Positions 1 to 4,238 of a stretch of DNA of 6,216 nucleotides are shown here, one piece after another. The stretch's first letter is position 1. Each line of letters starts with the position of its first letter. The stretch lies in assembly GCA_003235465.1 (NCBI GenBank), contig QJWD01000389.1, forward strand, positions 1 through 6,216. Reading direction: 5' to 3'. This DNA is from Nitrospirota bacterium. GTDB lineage: Bacteria > Nitrospinota > Nitrospinia > Nitrospinales > VA-1. The notes under the pieces were generated by a model. It saw nothing but the letters and a program-made list of their open reading frames with translations. It did no database searches and was not told the origin of the DNA. The position numbers and the translations under genes were made by a program.

Positions 1-27
1 GAACAGCAACCTGCCAATGCCATTCTG

Positions 28-1332
28 TTATTCGCTCTTCTCCTGTTTTTTGGTGAGAAAGTAGGATTCCAGCAGTTGCTGGTAATTTTTGGCCTTCGGG
101 TCGGTGTTGGCCGACGCGTCCTTCATGTTGACCGGCTCAAAGACTTTTTTTTCCTGGGTGGGCGCACTCGCCATGGCGCTCTCGCCGTCATCTGATTCGA
201 GGGCGGCCATGCGTTTTTCCAGACGATCCTGGAATTGCAGGAGGCGCTCCATGATGTCCCTGGTGTTGCGGGCGGGCGCTTTGGGCGCGGGCGGCGCGCT
301 TTCAGCGGCGGCGGGCTCGGTGTGCGGTTCGCCCACGCCGTTGTCTGCAAATTCCGTGGGCTCCAGGTTTTCGGCGCCCAGGGCATCCAGTGCGGGCGCG
401 GGTTCCTCGAGTTCCTCGGCTGCCGCCGCGACTTCTTGCTCGGGCGCTTCCTGATGCGTCTCGAGTTCCGGTTCCCCGGGCGTGGAAAGGTCGAAAGCGT
501 CATCCATGTCTTCCGCTTCGGCCACCGCGCTCTTCTTTTGCTGTTCGATATCGTCGAGCGTGCCCTCGATCTCGGAAATGGCTTCCTCGATTTCGGACGA
601 CAGGTCGATCTCTTCCGCGTCGGCGTCTTCCATTCCGATGGACAGGTCGATTTCCTCCCCGGAGGGTTCCGATGAAGCAATGAGGGCGTCCTCGAGTTCG
701 CCTTCGAACATGTCGGCGGGCTCCAGGTTGGCCTCGGTCAGCTCAACCGCTTCCTCATCGTCTTGCCTTGATTCGGCATCACCCTGTTGCAGGTGAAGGG
801 CGCGCGTGCCGTTGGTGGATGGCTCCAGGTCCATCTCTTGGTCGTCCGCGATGGGCGGTTCGACGCTGGCCGTGAACGCCTTGTGCAGCGGCGCGGTGAA
901 GAGTTCGTTTTCGTTCCAGTCGCCCTTGTCTGCGGCGGCGGATTTGTCGTCGCTCATGTCGGGCGGCAGGTCGGCGGAGAATTCCTTGCCGAGGAAGCTG
1001 TTCATCGAGAGGTAGTCGGGGTCGTCGTTCTGCGGAGCCTGCAATTCGCCATCGAACAGGGGTTTTGCCGCCGAGTCGTCGAGATCGTCGAGAAGCTCAT
1101 CCATGCGCTGCTCCCGGTGGAGCTGGGATTTTCGCGATTGCCGAAGCCCGAGGGGAATGCCGATCAGCGCCACCACGATGCCAAGCAGGATGAGGGGATT
1201 TTCCATGGCCAAGTTCCACAGCCTCTCGAGGGCCATGAAGGTGTCGGAATTTTCAATGTCGAACCGAAGGTTCAATTGAAACCAGAATTTATCGATCGAT
1301 TCGATCAGGCCTTCAAACATGACGTCCATCAT
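28..1332 (-). CDS. Unknown acidic single-pass membrane-anchored protein
   Basis: I do not recognise this 434-residue protein. The N-terminal 45 residues are amphipathic. Residues 46-63 (PLILLGIVVALIGIPLGL) form one clear transmembrane segment, followed at once by a basic stretch (R64 to R76), so the positive-inside rule puts the long C-terminal part in the cytoplasm. Residues about 77-350 look disordered and very acidic: by hand count D+E is about a quarter of the whole protein and about a third of residues 161-330, with only two lysines between 190 and 350. Short motifs recur, for example EEIDLS at 226-231 and 240-245, and NLEP at 202-205 and 322-325. Residues about 357-380 look helical or coiled-coil, and the tail (KNYQQLLESYFLTKKQ) is less acidic and possibly a conserved end. 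FimV-like polar scaffolds share the anchor-plus-acidic layout, but no LysM or clear TPR is seen. The gene is transcribed away from the glycosyltransferase. ATG codons stand at 1332, 1329 and 1320; the one at 1329 has the best spacing from the ribosome-binding site. The reading frame is real because it is long, has a plausible start signal and encodes a coherent anchor-plus-tail protein. Confidence 0.8.
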   Translation of the reverse strand: MMDVMFEGLIESIDKFWFQLNLRFDIENSDTFMALERLWNLAMENPLILLGIVVALIGIPLGLRQSRKSQLHREQRMDELLDDLDDSAAKPLFDGELQAPQNDDPDYLSMNSFLGKEFSADLPPDMSDDKSAAADKGDWNENELFTAPLHKAFTASVEPPIADDQEMDLEPSTNGTRALHLQQGDAESRQDDEEAVELTEANLEPADMFEGELEDALIASSEPSGEEIDLSIGMEDADAEEIDLSSEIEEAISEIEGTLDDIEQQKKSAVAEAEDMDDAFDLSTPGEPELETHQEAPEQEVAAAAEELEEPAPALDALGAENLEPTEFADNGVGEPHTEPAAAESAPPAPKAPARNTRDIMERLLQFQDRLEKRMAALESDDGESAMASAPTQEKKVFEPVNMKDASANTDPKAKNYQQLLESYFLTKKQEKSE

Positions 1333-1336
1333 GGGG

Positions 1337-1342
1337 CTTCCT
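1337..1342 (-). promoter_or_regulatory. Ribosome-binding site of the acidic protein gene
   Basis: AGGAAG on the minus strand lies 4 nt before the ATG at 1332 and 7 nt before the tandem ATG at 1329. The spacing favours 1329 as the true start, which would remove one methionine. Confidence 0.55.
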
Positions 1343-1412
1343 GTTCATTGGGGGTGAAACTTATTGGCCGTTGGGGTGTAATTGGCCCCCTCGGCTAGCC
1401 TGCCGCACTTTA

Positions 1413-1420
1413 CCCCCCCC
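1413..1420. repeat. Homopolymer run of eight C (G on the minus strand)
   Basis: Eight consecutive C residues lie between the -10-like element at 1430-1435 and the start of the minus-strand gene. On that strand the run would be G8 within the early transcribed leader, if that promoter is real. Confidence 0.7.
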
Positions 1421-1429
1421 ACGTTCTTT

Positions 1430-1435
1430 ATTATC
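1430..1435 (-). promoter_or_regulatory. Possible -10 element for the acidic protein gene
   Basis: On the minus strand this reads GATAAT, five of six matches to TATAAT, about 100 bp before the start codon. No convincing -35 hexamer was found 15-19 bp upstream; TTGTGT sits only 14 bp away. This is a weak call based mainly on position in the AT-rich part of the divergent region. Confidence 0.22.
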
Positions 1436-1483
1436 CGAGACTTATATTAACACAAACTATTTTGACCGGGGAAATATTATCCG

Positions 1484-1495
1484 CCCCAAATGGGG
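1484..1495. promoter_or_regulatory. CCCCA-AA-TGGGG dyad in the promoter region
   Basis: Two 5-bp arms, CCCCA and TGGGG, flank a 2-bp centre. The spacing is too tight for an RNA hairpin but suits a dimeric DNA-binding protein. The dyad sits about 20-30 bp upstream of the TATAAT at 1515, roughly where a -35 hexamer would be, so a bound protein could activate or block that promoter. The G-rich right half also continues past the dyad, so chance cannot be excluded. Confidence 0.3.
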
Positions 1496-1511
1496 GAGGA
1501 ATTTAAATAAA

Positions 1512-1520
1512 TGCTATAAT
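1512..1520 (+). promoter_or_regulatory. Extended -10 promoter for the glycosyltransferase gene
   Basis: TGCTATAAT matches the extended -10 consensus TGnTATAAT exactly. No good -35 hexamer is present at 16-18 bp upstream (the region is G-rich), which is tolerated at extended -10 promoters. An AT-rich stretch (AATTTAAATAAA) lies just before it. Transcription would start near 1527 and leave a leader of about 84 nt before the ATG at 1611. Confidence 0.55.
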
Positions 1521-1610
1521 TCCAGGCGGTCCCGTATTGGCCCTCGGATGGCCCTAGGCTTGGATGTTGCCCGGTAAATCGTATTTCACCCCGTCTTCGC
1601 TCGTGAATGC

Positions 1611-2348
1611 ATGGAAAAAATTAGCGTTACCCTCATCACGCTGAACGAGGAGAAAAACATCGTGCGCTGCCTGGAGAGCCTTCGGTGGGCCGATGAAATC
1701 GTCGTGGTGGACGCTTTTTCCAGCGACAGGACGGTGGAAATCTGCCGCCGTTTTACCGACAAGGTTTTTCAGGAGCCCTGGCGCGGTTACGGCGGCCAGA
1801 AAAATTTCTGCGCCGGCAAGGCCCGCCACCGCTGGATTTTGAACATCGACGCCGACGAGGTCGTCCCGCCGGCCACCGCGAAGGCCATTCAGGCGCTCCT
1901 CGGCAACCCGGCTGACGCCGTGTACGAGCTGCCGCGAAAAAATTTCTTTGCCGGCCGCTTCGTCCGCTTCGGCGGTTGGTATCCCGATCATATCGCCCGC
2001 CTCTACGACAAGGAACAGGCGGCGTTCACCGATTCCCCGGTGCACGAGAGCCTCGCTTGCCCGGCGGGAACCGTGGGCCGGGTGGGGGAGCCCATCCTGC
2101 ATTACACCTACGAGGGGCGGGAGGATTACGTCGCCCGCCAGAACCGCTATTCAACGCTGTTCGCCGAGGAGCGGCTAAAGGAGGGGTTTCGCGCCGGCTT
2201 CACGCATTTGTATTTCAGGCCGCTCTGGGCGTTTATCCGGGCCTACCTCCTGCGCCAGGGCTTTCGCGATGGCGAGCTGGGCTTTTTCCTCGCCCTCGGC
2301 GCGGCCCACTACACCTATCTCAAATACGCCAAGACCCGCTCGCCGTGA
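1611..2348 (+). CDS. Family 2 glycosyltransferase, WaaE/KdtX-like
   Basis: This 245-residue protein is a GT-A fold inverting glycosyltransferase of the type that adds a sugar to the lipopolysaccharide inner core on the cytoplasmic face of the inner membrane. The N-terminus has the family 2 opening SVTLITLNEEKNI (5-17) and the nucleotide-site stretch ADEIVVVDAFSSDRT (27-41). The metal-binding DxD is D80-A81-D82 in LNIDADE, and E146 in VHESL is a plausible catalytic base region. HYTY (164-167) and the C-terminal FRPLWAFIRAYLLRQGFRDG (202-221) with LKYAK (237-241) are typical of the WaaE/KdtX branch; that tail probably contacts the membrane. Length is normal for the family. ATG 1611 is the first usable start after an in-frame stop at 1575, though its ribosome-binding site is weak. 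The exact sugar and acceptor cannot be told from sequence, and other envelope glycans are possible. Confidence 0.85.
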   Translation: MEKISVTLITLNEEKNIVRCLESLRWADEIVVVDAFSSDRTVEICRRFTDKVFQEPWRGYGGQKNFCAGKARHRWILNIDADEVVPPATAKAIQALLGNPADAVYELPRKNFFAGRFVRFGGWYPDHIARLYDKEQAAFTDSPVHESLACPAGTVGRVGEPILHYTYEGREDYVARQNRYSTLFAEERLKEGFRAGFTHLYFRPLWAFIRAYLLRQGFRDGELGFFLALGAAHYTYLKYAKTRSP

Positions 2349-2358
2349 GGCGAAAGCG

Positions 2359-2388
2359 TTGTGAAAAACCGGTGAAATGAGCTAAAAT
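2359..2388 (+). promoter_or_regulatory. Candidate promoter for the protease-trpS-ileS cluster
   Basis: TTGTGA at 2359-2364 (four of six to TTGACA) is followed after 18 bp by TAAAAT at 2383-2388 (five of six to TATAAT). It begins 11 bp after the glycosyltransferase stop codon in locally AT-rich DNA. Transcription would start near 2395, giving a leader of about 140 nt before the TTG at 2535 that includes the hairpin at 2419-2444. Confidence 0.4.
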
Positions 2389-2418
2389 TAATAAGTAAGC
2401 GAGCCCGAATCCGCGCCC

Positions 2419-2456
2419 CGGCGCAGGCCCTCGGCCCCTCGCCGCGTTTAATTTTT
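2419..2456 (+). terminator. Rho-independent terminator-like hairpin
   Basis: An outer stem CGGCG (2419-2423) pairs with CGCCG (2440-2444). An inner stem GGCC (2426-2429) pairs with GGCC (2433-2436) around the three-base loop CTC, with a small internal loop between the stems. CG and then TTTAATTTTT (2447-2456) follow, giving the GC-hairpin plus U-tract form of an intrinsic terminator on the plus strand. It lies 71 bp after the glycosyltransferase stop and may end that transcript. Because a promoter candidate lies upstream, it could instead attenuate the next operon. The U-tract is broken by two A residues, which weakens the call. Confidence 0.5.
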
Positions 2457-2524
2457 CCGTTGCCGCACCAGCCTGTCCGCGAATACCTGCATATTGCCGG
2501 CACGCCTCACTGACTGCGCAACCA

Positions 2525-2529
2525 CGAGG
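2525..2529 (+). promoter_or_regulatory. Ribosome-binding site deciding a TTG start
   Basis: CGAGG contains the GAGG core and stands 5 nt before TTG 2535. An in-frame stop (TGA) at 2511-2513 excludes any longer form, and the first internal ATG would remove the zinc-binding HEYSH motif, so TTG is the start. Confidence 0.55.
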
Positions 2530-2534
2530 CACCC

Positions 2535-3194
2535 TTGGATTCCACCATACTCTTATCGTCGCTGCTGATCGGCGTCATCATTTTATCGCTCACCGTGCAC
2601 GAGTACAGCCACGGCCGCGTTGCCCTGCACCTGGGCGACGACACCGCCATGCGGCTCGGCCGGCTTACCCTGAACCCGCTTCGCCACCTCGACCCGATCG
2701 GCGCGCTCTGTTTCTACTTCGTCGGCTTCGGCTGGGCCAAGCCCGTCCCCGTCGACCCCAGGAACCTGGCCAACCCGCGCCGCGACATGATGTTCGTCGC
2801 TCTGGCGGGCCCGTTGTCCAACGTCACCCTGGCGGTGTTTTGCGGCTTCTTCCTGCGTATCCTGTCCACCGACGCATCGCCGATCCTGTTTATCCTGCTC
2901 TCGATCGGCGTCTACATCAACGTGGTGCTCGCCATCTTCAACCTGTTGCCAGTCTTCCCGCTCGACGGCGGCAGCGTGCTCAAGGGGCTGGTGTCGCACG
3001 AAACGGCGGCGCGCATCAGCCAGTACGACCGCTACGGCGCGATGATCATCCTCGGCGTCATCCTGCTCGACAATTTCGCCGGCACGCACATTCTTTCTTT
3101 TGTCCTGTGGAAACCCATCATGTACACTACCGAACTGCTGACGCAGGAGATGTTTCCGGTGCTAAGGCAGGTTTTGATGATTTTGCCGCGCTAG
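2535..3194 (+). CDS. Site-2 protease family (M50) intramembrane zinc metalloprotease
   Basis: This 219-residue polytopic membrane protein has the two hallmarks of peptidase family M50. HEYSH at 22-26 (HExxH) lies within the first hydrophobic helix, and N136-L-L-P-V-F-P-L-D144-G-G carries the third zinc ligand D144 in a later helix. Between them are GFGWAKPVPVDPRNL (64-78) and AGPLSN (91-96), both typical of the short bacterial S2P branch. There is no PDZ domain (unlike RseP) and no CBS pair, so it is a minimal catalytic core, of normal length for that branch. Such enzymes cut transmembrane segments within the bilayer, but substrates of the minimal type are mostly unknown. It starts with TTG, preceded by GAGG. 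It is the first gene of a tight cluster, 27 bp before trpS in the same reading frame, and is probably co-transcribed with it. Conserved linkage of these short M50 genes with trpS is something I recall from other bacteria, not something shown here. Confidence 0.92.
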   Translation: MDSTILLSSLLIGVIILSLTVHEYSHGRVALHLGDDTAMRLGRLTLNPLRHLDPIGALCFYFVGFGWAKPVPVDPRNLANPRRDMMFVALAGPLSNVTLAVFCGFFLRILSTDASPILFILLSIGVYINVVLAIFNLLPVFPLDGGSVLKGLVSHETAARISQYDRYGAMIILGVILLDNFAGTHILSFVLWKPIMYTTELLTQEMFPVLRQVLMILPR

Positions 3195-3200
3195 CCGCGG

Positions 3201-3211
3201 AGGAAAGGTGA
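3201..3211 (+). promoter_or_regulatory. Ribosome-binding site of trpS
   Basis: AGGAAAGGTGA is purine-rich; its AGGTGA part (3206-3211) matches the anti-Shine-Dalgarno tail and ends 10 nt before ATG 3222. A GGAGG core at 3199-3203 is 18 nt away, too far for usual initiation at this ATG. The in-frame TAG at 3192-3194 excludes a longer protein. Confidence 0.5.
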
Positions 3212-3221
3212 AGAGACGTCG

Positions 3222-4208
3222 ATGAAAAAAAAGCGAATCCTGAGCGGCATGCAGCCCTCGGGCCCCCTGCATCTCGGCAATTACCACGGCGCGCTCAAGA
3301 ACTGGATCGCCCTGCAGGAGGAGTTCGACTGCTTTTATTTTATTGCCGACTGGCACGCGCTCACCACGCTTTACGAGAAGCCGGAGATGATCCGCCAATA
3401 CAGCTTCGATGTGACGGTGGACTGGCTGAGCGCCGGCCTCGATCCGGAAAAATGCACCCTGTTCGTGCAGTCGCGCATTCCCCAGCACGCCGAGCTGCAC
3501 CTGATTCTCTCTATGATCGTCCCGGTGCCGTGGCTGGAGCGCAACCCCACCTACAAGGAAAAGCAGGTCGAGGTTTCGGGGGTGGACATGAGTTCCTACG
3601 GCTTTCTCGGCTACCCGGTGCTGCAGACGGCGGACGTCGTCCTCTACAAGGCCGACTACGTCCCCGTGGGCATCGATCAGGCGCCGCACCTGGAAATCTC
3701 GCGCGAGATCGTGCGCCGCTTTCACGGCTTTTACAAGAAGAAGGTGTTCATCGAACCGCAGGCGAAAATTTCCGAGGTGCCCAAGGTCAAGGGCCTCGAC
3801 GGCCGCAAGATGAGCAAGAGCTACAACAACGCCATTTTTTTCGCCGACACGGAAAAGCAGGTGCGGAAAAAAGTCCAGTCCATGCTCACCGACCCGCAGC
3901 GCGCGAGGCGCGACGACCCGGGCGACCCCGGCGTCTGCAACCTGTACCCCTTTCACCAGATGTATTCGCCGGTGGAGATGCAAAAGGAGATCGACGCCGA
4001 CTGCCGCACCGCCCGCATCGGCTGCGGCGACTGCAAGCTGAAACTCGCCGACACCCTGATGGACGGCATGCGGCCGATCATGGAACGCCGCAGGCAGTGG
4101 GCCGAGAGGCCCGGCGATGTCGCCGACATCCTGGACGCGGGCACGAAGCGCGCGCACGCGGTGGCCGAGAAAACCCTGGCCGAGGCCAAGGCTTCGATGA
4201 AACTGTGA
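3222..4208 (+). CDS. trpS: Tryptophanyl-tRNA synthetase
   Basis: This cytoplasmic class I aminoacyl-tRNA synthetase joins tryptophan to tRNA-Trp using ATP. At 328 residues it is full length for bacterial TrpRS. The HIGH-type motif is HLGN at 17-20 within SGMQPSGPLHLGNYHGAL. Further family marks are ADWHALT (42-48), YPVLQTADVVLY (131-142) with DYVPVGIDQAPH (145-156) around the tryptophan pocket, and KMSKS at 196-200. The C-terminal anticodon-binding part carries four cysteines, C239, C261, C268 and C271, spaced C-x21-C-x6-C-x2-C. This closely resembles the iron-sulfur motif reported for Thermotoga maritima TrpRS. Cys78 and Cys37 lie outside that set. The gene sits 27 bp after the M50 protease gene and 30 bp before ileS, so co-transcription is likely. 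No leader peptide rich in Trp codons was found upstream. Identity is certain; cluster binding is inferred. Confidence 0.98.
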   Translation: MKKKRILSGMQPSGPLHLGNYHGALKNWIALQEEFDCFYFIADWHALTTLYEKPEMIRQYSFDVTVDWLSAGLDPEKCTLFVQSRIPQHAELHLILSMIVPVPWLERNPTYKEKQVEVSGVDMSSYGFLGYPVLQTADVVLYKADYVPVGIDQAPHLEISREIVRRFHGFYKKKVFIEPQAKISEVPKVKGLDGRKMSKSYNNAIFFADTEKQVRKKVQSMLTDPQRARRDDPGDPGVCNLYPFHQMYSPVEMQKEIDADCRTARIGCGDCKLKLADTLMDGMRPIMERRRQWAERPGDVADILDAGTKRAHAVAEKTLAEAKASMKL

Positions 4209-4238
4209 ATCAGACCCCGCCCTGAACAACGAGAGACC

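Larger units (their letters stand above)
1363..1542 (+). repeat. Three copies of ATTGGCC
   Basis: The heptamer ATTGGCC occurs at 1363-1369, 1381-1387 and 1536-1542, all in the same orientation. The first two start 18 bp apart, and the second and third are both followed by a C-run and TCGG. A seven-base word three times in 278 bp exceeds chance, so these may be protein-binding sites, but no regulator is identified. Confidence 0.35.
1333..1610. other. Divergent intergenic region, AT-richer than its flanks
   Basis: These 278 bp separate the leftward acidic-protein gene from the rightward glycosyltransferase gene and should hold promoters for both. The stretch 1421-1520 is clearly richer in A and T than the surrounding genes, as expected of promoter DNA. 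It contains the extended -10 element at 1512-1520, a dyad at 1484-1495, three ATTGGCC heptamers and a run of eight C. I see no open reading frame with credible protein content and no RNA gene. Confidence 0.7.

Noticed and set aside
123..680. Overlapping frames on both strands within the acidic-protein gene
   Set aside because: They give R-, P- and S-rich low-complexity products and are explained by the codon use of the acidic gene. The 1332-28 frame has a clear membrane segment and a ribosome-binding site, and the others do not.
1554..2102. Minus-strand frame opposite the glycosyltransferase gene
   Set aside because: It is antisense to a recognisable family 2 glycosyltransferase, and its product shows no recognisable motif.
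2395..2534. T-box riboswitch or Trp/Ile leader peptide ahead of the synthetase cluster
   Set aside because: I see no T-box-like conserved stretch and no short frame rich in Trp or Ile codons with a start and ribosome-binding site. Only the simple hairpin with a T-rich tail is supported.
3192..3221. Possible readthrough fusion of the M50 protease and trpS, which share a frame separated by a single TAG
   Set aside because: trpS has its own ATG, a purine-rich site before it and a normal N-terminus, and the protease has normal length. The shared frame is probably chance.
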